NCBI GenBank assembly: GCA_013054445.1
Contig: JAAMPI010000253.1
Coordinates: 1 to 47,662, forward strand
DNA: 47,662 bases
Direction: 5' to 3'
Source of the DNA: Cudoniella acicularis
Lineage: Eukaryota; Ascomycota; Leotiomycetes; Helotiales; Helotiaceae
Position 1 is the stretch's first letter, and the number at the start of each line of letters is the position of its first letter. The notes under the pieces were generated by a model that saw only the letters and a list, made by a program, of their open reading frames with translations, had not been told where the DNA came from and did not search any database. The position numbers and the translations under genes were made by a program. Positions 22,935 through 34,005 of this stretch are shown here, in pieces.

Positions 22935-23530
22935 ATGTCCTTTTATTTTGCGATAATCGGCACTCAAGACAATCCCCTATTTGAATATGAGTTTGGAAGT
23001 TCAAAACAAGGCGGCGATGGTGTCGCGCGATTTGCTGAGCAGGCACGACACATGAACCAGTTCATTGTCCATAGCAGTCTAGATATTGTAGAAGAGGTGC
23101 AGTGGGCAGGAGGTCAGATGTCAGATGATAATATCCAGAGCCTCTGAATAATTGCTGATGGCCTGGCAGGTATCTTAAATGCATCGACCGTTTCTACAAC
23201 AATTACGTCTCATGCTTCATGACAGGTGGCAGTATGTCCTCCCAATTTCGGTATCACGCAAATCAAGGTACTGACATAGAACTAGACGTCAAATTTCTCC
23301 TCCTTCACGCTCCCTCCCAACCTGCTGCGACAACTACGACTCGCGCCAGCACGTCCATCGCGGCCAACCCAACATCCCCACAAACCGAAGAGGCGATAAA
23401 ACAGTTCTTCACAGAGGTTTACGAGAATTGGGTCAAAACAATCATGAATCCTTTCTACCAGGTTAATATGGAAGTAAAGAGCCCAGTTTTCAAAAGTAGA
23501 GTTGCTGCCGCGGGAAAGAAATACCTCTGA
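22935..23530 (+). CDS. TRS20: TRAPP complex subunit Trs20 / sedlin (TRAPPC2)
   Basis: Trs20 is a core subunit of the TRAPP tethering complexes that activate Ypt1/Rab1 in ER-Golgi traffic and autophagy. Model: exons 22935-23119, 23170-23231 and 23286-23530, giving 163 aa. Introns are 50 nt (donor GTCAGA, weak; CTGATG branch; GGCAG) and 54 nt (GTATGT..ACTAG, TACTGACAT branch). Family sequence is strong: SFYFAIIGTQDNPLFEYEFG, ARHMNQFIVHSSLDIVEEVQ, QMYLKCIDRFYNNYVSCFMT (across intron 1), then TGGNVKFLLLHAP across intron 2 and ENWVKTIMNPFYQVNMEV. A Thr/Ala/Ser-rich insert of about 35 residues after LLLHAPSQP is longer than in yeast but usual in filamentous fungi. Intact. Confidence 0.95.
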
Positions 23531-26500
23531 ACATGAGAGCCTGGTTGATCAATCTTGAGACCATTGGGATATCGTATTTTTAAGGTCTCGGAAATCCAAC
23601 AAGCACGGGAATTACGATTACTCCGCTACACCCAGTTTACAGGCTATCATGGGTAGCCCAAGAGAACCGGCCATAGTGTGTTGAGATAAATCACCAAAGG
23701 ATATCCATAATCATCCTTTCAACACAAAATTTGAGCGCGAGGAAGCAGTGCTAGGGAAAGGAGCAGCTGCATAACTCCAAGGTCAGAGCAATTACCCAAG
23801 ACAAGAGACGATCTTCGCGATTGATTTGATTTATCCATCACCGACTCTGCCCCCGTGTTGATAATTGGGAAGTCGATGTCACGCCCGCTCTACGATATTG
23901 GGCGGTATATGTTAGGGGATGACCTTAACAAATCCGAGCATAATTAAAATAAACTTGGATTCGTGCGAATAGTCAATCACACTTGGTGCATTTAAATGTA
24001 TTAATCTGACCTTACCAAGTGGTATCAGCATCGATTTTGTAGCAATCTCAGCCTTTTTAATTGTCCGCTGTTTTGCCGAGCTAACAATATCAACCATTTA
24101 TACCTTGACATTTTCATCAAGGCATCTCCAAATAGTGTTATATATCCTGCTACAGTTAGGCTCCGGTTCTTAGGACAAATTTAGTTTTATCTAGTCCCAC
24201 GAACTCTTGCGCATATAATTGCCATCTTTTTGTACAAATCCGATTTCTCTTTCAATAAGGATCTCAACACCGGCACTTTTCACTGCCAGTGTTGTGGTTT
24301 GTGGTTTTAATTCAACTGTTATTCATTGATTTTATAAGTTCTCCTCTTTATAGTGGTTCCTGTTGATATCTGATAAAATTCGAAATTCTTTATCTCCCAA
24401 TCATCTTTCTCCATTCAACCCCTTATAATGAAAGCTCTTATCCATATGAAATCACTCTACGTTCTCGTCCACTTCTCTCCCTCTTGATCAACCCTCAATC
24501 TTACTTGTTCAAAAACTGTTTCCTCAAACCAATCATAATCCAACTCTCTTCTTCCCAATGCATCAATGAATGATATCCCGAAGAAAACGCGCGCTCGGAG
24601 GCTTGGGTTTTAATTGGGGATATGGTTATTTGCACGGTTACTGAATGGGTTGTCGTTTTGGTCAGAGATGGCAAGGAATAGTTTGGGGCACATGATTTTG
24701 CAGTACACACGATGTAACTTAAACCCTGATTTGTGGTGGTTGAAAAATTCTCTCTTCACTCCAGGTCATCCAAACTGGCAGTGATTGAAAAAACAATCTT
24801 TCTGTTTACCCTGCCGATATAAATGTTTGATTAAAAATGGTACAGCAATATGCCATGCTCTTCACGAAGTTTATTCACGATCTCTTGCCGTGCCCCAAAA
24901 TCCATCATCAGAATGTTGCCACCCCTCAACCCCTACACCTGAGACTATATTTTTTTTAAAATTTATGCTGCCTAGATATAGCATTCACTCAGCCAAAATT
25001 AAGACACAGCCCGTTAAGAGACCAAGCCGCATGTGCGCGGTTCAAATACCCTATGTGATGGTGCTGGGTGCTTATGTCTTGTCCTGATATCGCCCACAGC
25101 GCTTTTTGACTCCTGGCTGCGTCATCGTCAAGCAGACATATCGCAGTAGATATCTCACAGCACAGCGCGCTCTCCTCAATTTAGTCCTCCCCATCATGTG
25201 AGAATCACAGAAGTCTGTGGCTATTTGCACTCACTAAGCTGGGCGAAGCCATACTTGAAGCCGCTGAGCACCGAACCTCTAGTCCCTTTCAATCATTGAC
25301 TAGGCACCGTTTTGGAAACCTTAGGTCTTCTCCCTCAATTTACCCGATTTTCGGCACCATTGTTAGCCTTATAAGTCAAGTTTGGGTTTTTTTGATCAAA
25401 AACCAAGAACCAAACACCGCGCAGTCGAAGCTACAATGCTCACTGCGAGCCTCAAGACTAACAGTCCTATAGGCTTACAACACAACCCCTACGACCACCC
25501 CTACGAAACCCTACAGCAACCCCTACGATAACCCAACAACAACCTAAAAAAAAAAAACGATGTCAGCAGCGGGGAAAATGGAGGCTGGACCAGCACGCCG
25601 TGTCGCCCTGTGGCCTTCTGAAGGGAAAGAAAGGAGGGTTGCTAGAGGAAATGGATATATATAATATACTATAGTATAGCGATTCGACGGTTCGGCAAAA
25701 GCCAGGTAGTAAGTATTCCCCTTCTCCTAAAAATTAATCTGGTGTTGTAACTTCGAATGCGCGGTCAATTGGTCAAAAACATTATTTTTTTTGCAATTTT
25801 TTTTTCTGTGTGCTTTTTGCAGAGTCCCAATTGGGAAGAAAGGGGTTCGGTGGTATCGGTACCAGAGGTTGGTTGTGGGACTTGCTGGGTTGCGTCGTCA
25901 TTGTTGGGATCGTGAGATTTGTCATTCGCTGTCGAGTGCTGCGAACATCTTGTTTAACCTTCAGGTGGTTTTTATTTTTGCCATTGTTCCTTCTTTCAAA
26001 GATTTGTTACTGATGGGAAAGGAGTCGGACTTCTGTTTAGCAATTTTGAAAGTCTGGCTTGCAAATGGTTGAAGGCGAGATGTATTTTCCGCGGTCATTC
26101 CGTGTTGTGCTGCTCCCACTCTGGTACCAAGAAATATTTCGATTCTGAGGCAAAAATCATTTCTCGCATTGTGTGCCCTTTTCTCAGGACATCGTCACAC
26201 ACTTTTCTTTCTTTCCACACACTTTCGAGGAAGAGCAACACCCGGACACTGCAGAATATTTCGAATTCGTTTCTATCTCTGCATCCTCATACTTCCACCA
26301 CCTCAATTTTCTTTTTAGCAAGAAGCATGTGCCCACAAATGTTAGTCCGATTCCCGATACGAAGTTTCCTTTCGTTGAAGTTCGCACGAACTTTATTTTG
26401 TATCTGGGTACATCGCAAGAGATTCAGTATTCTCAACTACAGTAGAGAACATAGCGATAATTTTCAAGTACGCGGACTTCTGGAAAACCATCGTTGGGGA

Positions 26501-26853
26501 AAAATTTTCAAATTTTCGACGAGATCTGGAAATAACTTGGCGTCACGTACTTTCCTCCCCTTTTCTTCGCTTTCTAGGCGAAGGGGCTTGAGAAATATTT
26601 GAGTCGTGACAGAAATGTGGGACGACCATATCGTGGCTTTTAGTCCCTTGAGGTTTTATCGCAGCGCTGTTCGCAAGCGTATTCTCATCAGGCGCTTGTA
26701 TTTGGCAATTTTTTTCAGCAGAAAGTTTGTCTGTGCGGCACGTGGGGTAGGACAATAATCAACTCGTGCCTTCCATTTGTATTCTAGTTGAACACTAAAA
26801 GCCTCTTCAGGGCATCAGAAGTAGCACTTCTCTTTCAAACATACAAATGCGCA
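23531..26853. other. 3.3-kb intergenic stretch, no supported gene
   Basis: I see no gene I can support. Open frames at 24785-25087, 25791-26072 and 26069-26602 overlap others on both strands and have no recognised domain. 23930-24430 is AT-rich. A telomere-like CCCTA-containing repeat lies at 25479-25545 (listed separately), followed by an A-run at 25548. A T-loop-like GGTTCAAAT at about 25039 has no tRNA cloverleaf around it. Confidence 0.5.
25479..25545. repeat. Degenerate CCCTACGA-type tandem repeat
   Basis: About five imperfect units of 11-13 bp of the form ACCCCTACGA-, interspersed with ACCCTACAGCA and ending AACCC. They resemble but do not match the fungal telomere unit CCCTAA. Confidence 0.6.
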
Positions 26854-27714
26854 TCAAAGAGAAACAATTTTCCTCACATCAAACCGCTTCTTGGCATCTT
26901 TCTCCTTGTTCTTCACCTCCACAGTGCCTGGGAGGACGTAACCACGCTGATTACTCACAACCCTGATACCACACTTCTCAAACTCGGTCGTAAAATGTGT
27001 GTGCCCAAATATCCACATCTTGACATTTGGCCAGCCCCCATCTCGAAGGAGGTCCGTTGCAAAAGCCGAACTCCACGGATTATCAACCTGTTCTGGGCGA
27101 GCAGTTTCCTGGATCGAAGGCGCATGATGCGTGATTACTAGAATATCCCCCTGGCATTCGTCTTTCCCCATTCCTTCATTTTCCTTCCGGATCTCCTCAA
27201 CTTGGGCTCTCAGCCACGTGACGTCGGACTCGTGATCCCTGTTATGCGCATCGACAGTTCGGTCTTCAATCTTTTGGAAGTCTTTGACTTTCATTTGCAC
27301 AATCTCCCTTGCTTCTTCAAGAATTCTAGACCAGAGAGTGCAGCCTAAGATGGTGATGGATGAGTCTGGAAAATCGAAGCGCTTTTGATGGAGCAAAATC
27401 AATTTCCCGCCCAAAATTGGTTCTGCCTCGAGCTTTTTGGCTTGTTCGAGAGCACCAGCTGATGAAAGGCCGCAGAATTCGTGGTTCCCTAGAACGAGGA
27501 AAACAGTTTTGAAGTTATTGGTTTGGCGGGCAAGGAAAGCAAGGTAAGAGTCAAAGTCGATGAGGCGGCCGATGTCGCCGCCAAGAATCAGATATGGAGC
27601 TGAAGGTGGAATTTCATAAGATAAGTATTGTTGTCCTACTTCGAGATGCAGGTCCGATAGAATTTGGAAGGAAGTCGAGAACGATTTGTTGAATAGGGAA
27701 CGAAGTTTCTTCAT
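26854..27714 (-). CDS. Calcineurin-like metallophosphoesterase
   Basis: This is a single-exon, 286-aa enzyme of the calcineurin-like phosphoesterase superfamily, which hydrolyses phosphomonoesters or diesters with a two-metal centre. The five metal-site motifs are in order: D21 and H23 in SDLHLE, D47 in GGDIG, N77 and H78 in GNHE, H196/H197 in ITHHAPS, and H238 and H240 in GHTH. I chose the ATG at 27714 because the core begins about 16 residues later; an in-frame start at 27834 would add 40 residues without obvious features. The substrate cannot be told from the sequence. No signal peptide or membrane segment, so probably cytosolic. Intact. Confidence 0.88.
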   Translation of the reverse strand: MKKLRSLFNKSFSTSFQILSDLHLEVGQQYLSYEIPPSAPYLILGGDIGRLIDFDSYLAFLARQTNNFKTVFLVLGNHEFCGLSSAGALEQAKKLEAEPILGGKLILLHQKRFDFPDSSITILGCTLWSRILEEAREIVQMKVKDFQKIEDRTVDAHNRDHESDVTWLRAQVEEIRKENEGMGKDECQGDILVITHHAPSIQETARPEQVDNPWSSAFATDLLRDGGWPNVKMWIFGHTHFTTEFEKCGIRVVSNQRGYVLPGTVEVKNKEKDAKKRFDVRKIVSL

Positions 27715-27901
27715 GGTGGGGTAACTTGATGTTGAAGCTACGGACGGTGGAGTAGCGAGTGAGTGATGCTGTAAATGGGTGCAGCCTATTACTTCCCAGA
27801 TTCTACAAGGATCATTCAATTCTTTCCCTTCCACGACGATGTTTGAATTGTTTTGCAGAAGAATTTTGAAAGAAGATGCTCTCTAGATAATCCACGGCAA
27901 C

Positions 27902-28393
27902 TCAATTAGGCAACAGCGCTAAATCCGTTTGCAACAACGAAGTCATCCAACCATCACCGCTACCATCTACGCCAAATGCAATTCCCCCAGCACCCAATGT
28001 ATGTACCCTCAGCCCACCAATCTTCTTCGTAACCCAAGATAAGGAGTTTTCTTTCAAAAAATCAAGACTCATGCCACACAACCGAAGCCACAAGTCCGGC
28101 TTCACAAACCAATAACTAACATTCTTCACAGCAGCGCCTCCCTCTAGTCAGTCAAGTCAAGTCAAACCCCACCGACGTTTCCCTGTCCGCTCCTGGGTTG
28201 ATCGTTCCTCAAGGGCATCAGCACCAACCAAAGTTCGAAGGTCATTCCCAAGATTTTCAACAAGTCTCCCTTGTCCTTGGGTGTCTATATCTTTCAATTG
28301 CAGCGTCGCCCTCACAGATGTTGAATTTTCGGTGTCGAGAACGGTGTTGGTTCGGAAGCAGTGCACGGCGAATGAACTTGTGAGTTTCCCCAT
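27902..28393 (-). CDS. Hypothetical two-exon protein
   Basis: I do not recognise this protein. Two open segments in one frame (28393-28160 and 28129-27902) are separated by stops created in a (TTGAC)n-like run at 28145-28165. A splice model removes the problem: exon 1 28393-28229, intron 28142-28228 (87 nt, donor GTTGGT, TTGAC branch repeats, acceptor AGAG), exon 2 28141-27902, giving 134 aa starting MGKLTSSFAVHC. The product has a Trp/Leu-rich middle (NVSYWFVKPDLWLRLCG) and a glycine-rich stretch (GLRVHTLGAGGIAFGVDG). The donor is non-standard, so a disrupted gene is the alternative. Confidence 0.35.
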
Positions 28394-29740
28394 TCCGACA
28401 TTATAAAATTCTGGATTGTGGCTTCGGTTGTGTGGTAAGTGGCTTTCCTTTGGCCCCCTTATTACCCCGAATTCAAGGGATTCTTTTCGTGGGAAAGGGG
28501 ATGGAGTGAAATGGCAAAAAATTAAACGAAGAGAAGCGAGATTCTCACCTTACTTTTATGAAATAAAATAACCCTAATTTTAAAACAAATATCTCAAACA
28601 CACACACAATCGGAGCCACAAGTACAGTGTTTCAAATCATTCACTAACACCTGAACACTAGATACCAATACCAAAAAAACTCTCAAAAAATCCACCGAAG
28701 TGTTCGATTGAATGCTTACCACACAGGCTGAAAAGTCGTACCTACAAACGGTAACAAACCTATGGGGGCTTGAGGTAGTCATTGCATGGGCGATTGATTG
28801 AGAAAGTTACATGGGTAACTTGATATAATCAATCACATAGGTGACTTGAATACAGTCACATGAGTGACTCCAAAACGGGCGACTTCGATGAGCGGCAACG
28901 TCGCTACCAACACCAAGGGAATTGTTCGAGGAGCATGGCAGAAGAACAGTAAGTATCATTCCAAAATCCCAAAAATCGGCTCCGGTTGTGTAATACGCGA
29001 CTTCTTTTTTTTTAAGTAACTCCAATGTCCTCTCGTAGACTTTGCCAAGTGGTTTGAGGATATCGCCGATAGAAGGTACGAGGTCTCGCGCTTTCTTCCC
29101 TGCGAGCCATCGAAATCGGCACTTCTTTCCTCTTTCAATTCGCGAAGCGCGTCACCTTAATAATGCAGAATAAACTAAATTTTTCTCAAACATCTCAAAC
29201 ATACAATCGGAGTCGCAAGTTCAAGTCAAGATTCAATATCTAACATCAGTCGCTTAGCATTCCTGAAGCATTTCCTTAAAACCTCCTCCACTTTGCAGGT
29301 AGACCTTTGGTCTAATAATCTAACATCTTTTAGGTGACATTCTTTAGGTGGTTTCCTCTCCTTTAATGCTAATTCATACACTCCACGCCTTTTTGACCTG
29401 TCATGTGGGTTTTGATCTTAGCCGCCGAACAAAACGCGTCTGAAGGGAATATCACACTAGAAGCGAATCCGGGCTTGGCTGCTGCTTCTGCTGGTAATAT
29501 GGCAATAATACTGTGTTTTTACCATTTAAATTGGGTCACCAAAGTTCACTGATGAACCAGTTCACGTGAAAAAACTTTAACTTTTCAATCTATTCATCAA
29601 AAGAGGGTAGTTGTGCACGGAGGCAACCAGTGAACCACAAATGGCTACATTCCCCAGCCAATCTCATTAGTCCTTTAAATTGATATCATGACCTGATTCC
29701 CCTGTCCAGTCTGTAATAATTCATCCCCAGTGTTCGCGTA
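28394..29740. other. Intergenic stretch with short repeats
   Basis: No supported gene. A 30-bp segment (ATCTCAAACA...CAATCGGAG-C-CAAGT) occurs at 28591-28623 and, imperfectly, at 29192-29220 in the same orientation. At 28807-28871 about three imperfect units of roughly 26 bp, each containing ACAT-GGTRACTTGA-like sequence, are in tandem. The minus-strand frames here have no recognised features. Confidence 0.45.
28807..28871. repeat. Short imperfect tandem repeat
   Basis: Three units of about 26 bp contain ACATGGGTAACTTGATA, ACATAGGTGACTTGAATA and ACATGAGTGACTCC. No coding function is visible. Confidence 0.6.
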
Positions 29741-30996
29741 CTAGCTCAAGTCAGGAACCGTCCAGTCAACGTACTTTGTCTCATTAAAGCTCGAAGCCAC
29801 CGTCGTAGCCATGACTGAAGTGTTTGACGGGGTGTCAAAGAGGAATTGGCTGATGTACGCTGATAAAATTGATTGCTGCTCAGCAGGAAACCGGCAATGC
29901 GAGTGCACGCCTATTTCGGTGAATCCCATGTTGTCCTGGGCGCCTAATGCCTGCCATATCTTGTTTGCGGTTTTCATGCACCCGTAAGTGCTTTGTGGAC
30001 CCAACCAGTTGATATTGTTCTCGATAACCAGGAGTCCTCTCGGAGCTACCAAACCCGCGAGCATGTGATGATCAAACGGAAGTAAATTGATCGAAGTCGC
30101 ATAAGCGTCAAAATCCTTCGAGCACCAGGAATTCTCGCCAACAAGTTCATGGGCAGTCTGGATGTTGATTCCTTGGCTGTAAGTGTCATCAGCGAGTCGC
30201 CAGCACCCTGCTCCGCCGGTTCCCGATTCTTGAGGAATTGTCAAGGCAATTCTCTTGTCGAAAGCTCCGACGACAAGAGCGCCTTTGCCGTTCCTGGAGC
30301 AGCCGGTCACTGCTATCTTGCTTGTGTCGATCTGAGCATCTGGTGTCATTTCCAGGGCGTCAATTATCCTACTCGTTGCCCATGCCCAGGCAATCATTGC
30401 GCCCGCAGAGGCGTCGCTTCCGTAGAGGTCGTAAAACAGCCCCTTTCCGCGACTTTGAATACCATATTGAGAGGCGATCTCATCGTTCACGAAGGTAATC
30501 GAGGCAACACTAGCTGGCAATGGAATGCTGGCTCCACCAATGGCGATAATAGCAGGGAATGGCCCAGCTCCTGTGGTGGTGGAAGGGTATTTGATCGTCA
30601 CGTTGAATGAAATCTTTTTCCCATCGACTGCAGGAGCCACAACCAGGACTTTCGACACATTGTCCCAGGCGACAGAGAAATCAGTTGGCCTTGCTGGTTT
30701 GGCTCCAAGTTCGTAATCTTGGATAAGCTGGCTAATTTCTTTCTGTCGACAATTCCATTGGTGCTGAGAGCTAACCCGTTTACCATTGCTGAAGAGGAAT
30801 GGATCGGGGAGAGTGGTGATGCTAGTGGTGAGATTCTTCTTGGTAGGAAGGTCCGGGCAGGATCCACGAACTTTGGAAGAATTAGAATCAGACCTTGATT
30901 TCCAAACAGAAAGAACAAAAACTTACCATCTTCTGAAGCACTTGGGGCTGCCAAGGATGGAATAGCACAAAGAAGAATTGGTGCAAAGAACTTCAT
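29741..30996 (-). CDS. Secreted 4-O-methyl-glucuronoyl methylesterase, CE15
   Basis: CE15 enzymes cleave the ester between glucuronic acid on xylan and lignin alcohols, loosening lignin-carbohydrate links outside the cell. Model: exon 1 30996-30927 and exon 2 30870-29741, with a 56-nt intron (GTAAGT..CAAAG), giving 399 aa. A signal peptide is plain (MKFFAPILLCAIPSLAAPSA). The mature enzyme starts near SCPDLPTKKN, with no CBM1 before or after it. Catalytic serine 215 lies in GCSRNGKGA, glutamate 238 in IPQESGTGG and histidine 348 in VHSHCRFP; the spacings (23 and 110 residues) equal those I recall for the S213/E236/H346 triad of Sporotrichum StGE2. Conserved cysteines C30, C64, C214, C246, C321 and C349 would allow three disulfides. 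A TATA-like site lies about 120 bp upstream. Intact; useful in a plant-degrading or plant-associated fungus. Confidence 0.95.
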
Positions 30997-31114
30997 GTTG
31001 AGGAACAGTTGTTGAGGACAGTGACAGTTGGAGTGTGGAGTAAACCGCTCTGAAGAAGAATCGAGGAATCGAGTTCTATGAGACCTGAAAGCTATAAAGG
31101 TGGGCGATACACCT

Positions 31115-31123
31115 CTTTTATAT
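31115..31123 (-). promoter_or_regulatory. TATA-like element of the CE15 gene
   Basis: On the minus strand the bases read ATATAAAAG, about 120 bp before the start codon at 30996. Confidence 0.5.
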
Positions 31124-31129
31124 TTATGT

Positions 31130-34005
31130 TCTTTTCGTACCCAATCTTCCATCACATGTTCTCATTATCATGTCTCTAATGTGAGAACCTTTCACACACC
31201 ATATGGCCATTTAATTCTTCTATTGCATAACGCCTAAGTAGCAGCCAATATTCCAAGAAGAGGGTCTGAAATTATAGGATAAAGCGTGCACAGCCATGCG
31301 TGACACGAGAAGGCATTATTCATGACTTTTCTCATGGTCAGTACTCACTGAGAGGGATTCGCATATACTCTGGCTAATATAAAAACCCTTATTTTCTCCT
31401 CTTTTACAGCACTACAATTGATGCAGTTAATTACAATACCTTAAAAGTGTATTAGAATCTCGTAAACATTGGTAGAATTTAGGCTGGGCCAATATGAGCT
31501 GAGAACCCTCCCGGATATATTGTTGCCCAGAGAATAGATTTTTAGGGCAACTGAGAGTGCAATTTTCATAGGCTTCCCAATGCGTGGCTGCATGCATCTA
31601 CGATCATCCTAAAATGGTGCACAGTTCGTATTATGATTCTTCTTACGGTTTTCTTTTCAGAATTACTTTTGCTGCTCTGTAGAATGAGGTATTCATTGGT
31701 TGCTTGGTCTAGATGATTCCATAGTAATCTTTGATTTTGATTTTTGGAAGTTTATTCCTCAATTTGTTAAAATTAGAGCTGCTGTTTGCCCTGAAGTCAT
31801 CAAGTCATATCACACAAAACCATACTCATCCGTGTGGGCAATAGCTAGACGTGTATAAATTGTTATGTGCTCATAAGGCACAGTTAGGGTAGTGCGCGAG
31901 TACTCGTACTAATGATTCGCTGTGCTGACAAGCCTCCTTTTTTCTCGATTGATGAAATCGTTTATTCTTTCTCTTTTTAACTCCGGTGCTCCAAGATCCG
32001 CATTTTCAAAAATAAAGTCACGAGCCAGCAAAAACACATAATTGGTAAGAAACGGGAGACACCACATTCTTAAACCCGAAGGAATCTAAAAGGTTAAGTT
32101 TCATTCCACTGGACCAAATCAGTTCTCGCCTTTGGCTATCTAATTGGTCGACAAACTCGTATGTGGAAGATTTGGTCAGGATATGGATTGAGAACAGCCG
32201 ACTCTGGCTTCAATGTCTCGCACGTCTTGTCAGAGTGGAGTGGGAACAATAGGACTTTGAGGATAGGAGTGTGTTTGCTAACAGAAAAAGAAGACTGAAT
32301 GCAATATTTTCCCTCAAATTTTGATAATTTTTGCAGTTGTTCCACATTCATCCTTAACACCATCTTCTGCTTCGTCAATCAAAATGTTGGATGCAACACA
32401 AAAACAACCTATTACTTTGATTTAGGCGCCTTTATTACTCGAAGCCCTTTAAGGAAGAGAAATACGGAGCAGGAATTTAGTAAAATTCCGCGTTGTGTTT
32501 ACCCCGCACTTCTCTCAGCCGTATTATGCGGGCGGGCAATTATTTCGTACATACCTAGGAGTTCTAGATACATATCTACGAAGTATCACACAAACCAAAA
32601 GAACAATATCTTGAAAGAAGTGATTTAATATACGTGAAGCCTCAATCGCTCCCAAGTTGTTCACACAAAAGTCTACTATTGACAATCTTGATTGAATCAT
32701 AGAAACTCTCCCCCTTTCGTACTCGGTTAGCGACGCCAGCTTGGAATTGTACTCAATCACATCGTAAAATCTACAACCCTGTACAACAGCCAGTTTATAA
32801 TTCCACATATAAATTCTACTTACAAGTGCTTTACAAAAGCTTAGCACCAGAAACTACAGCATCTCCCATCGAGCACCCTTCCAGGCTATATCAGTCACCC
32901 GTCATTGTGAAAACCCAGCCCCCCCTTCCCTCTTAAAAAACCTATACAAGCACAATACAAAACTAAATCCAATATCAACCCTCTAATATCGCCTCACTCC
33001 AACACCCCAAAAAAAAAAGCCACAATATCTCCACGCGCACAATCCTCCCGGCTATTTCCCCGCCTTTTTTTCACACCCCGCAGTATACGCAACCAGCACG
33101 TTACTTCTTTCAGCCTATGCATCCCATAAATTCATAATACGAATTACCTTGGTATGCGTGCCTAATTCCAGATACCGCCTGATAGTTTATTTTGAATCCG
33201 TGCGCCTGCCTGCAGGAAGCGTTGCTGCGGAGCATCTGAAATATTTCTCGTTGTACAGTAGGATCAGAGAGAGGGAGGTGTACGGAGATAACCGTCGATG
33301 CGTAATTCATTGGACAGTTGCTGGGTGAATAATAATGTAAAAAAAATAATAGAATACTAGAAATCTAACAGAAGGTCATTGAAGGCTGTAGAGCTGAAGT
33401 AGAAACAGTGTTTTGGAGTGAGAATCTGCACTTAAATAATACGGAACGTACGGAACTTCCACAGTTTTTGATTTTCCTTGTGTAACTTGTAATAAACAGT
33501 AACACATATTTTAAATTACCTCGCTTGAATTTATGCTAGAGGTAGGAGTTGGAGGCCCTCAAGAGTCGAGTGATCACTCACTTCAGTGGCTATGCTAGTG
33601 TAACATCCTAGGAGTTTACGGAAGCTCGCCAACCGAAAGATTGACTGAGGGTTTTTCATCAAAACACAATTTTGGTGCCTTGCGAATTCAGTAAAACTTG
33701 CCCAGGCACATAACTAAGGAATTTTGGTAAATAAGTAAGAAAGTGGCAAATGAAAAGCATAGCAAATATTACTTGCCGTACGCACAACAATCTAAATCTC
33801 CGTAATTCTCACATGTTCTGCCCTAAACTCTAAGTCAAACCCGCCAAGTTGGCAACTTGCGCTGAATCGAGTCTAAAAAGGGGGCGAGACGAAACCCCAC
33901 ATGAAATTAACAATGCCAGCAAATCTCATGACTGAATAAAGAGGCACCATCATAATTCTAGCTTTAAAATACACATCCAAAGCACGCGAGAAGTGATTCA
34001 AAAAT
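31130..34005. other. AT-rich intergenic stretch, no supported gene
   Basis: No frame in these 2.9 kb looks like a protein. The longest (32299-32628 plus, 32524-32847 minus) overlap each other on opposite strands. The composition is AT-rich with A- and T-runs (31970-32040, 33340-33360). It separates the CE15 gene from the decayed HET-domain gene and may itself be decayed repeat DNA, but I recognise no element. Confidence 0.5.

Noticed and set aside
25025..25065. Possible tRNA because of GGTTCAAAT
   Set aside because: No matching T-stem, acceptor stem or A-box could be found around it.
23531..26853. Plus-strand frames at 25791-26602 as a gene
   Set aside because: Overlapping frames on both strands, no domain, and no splice model that links them into a plausible protein.
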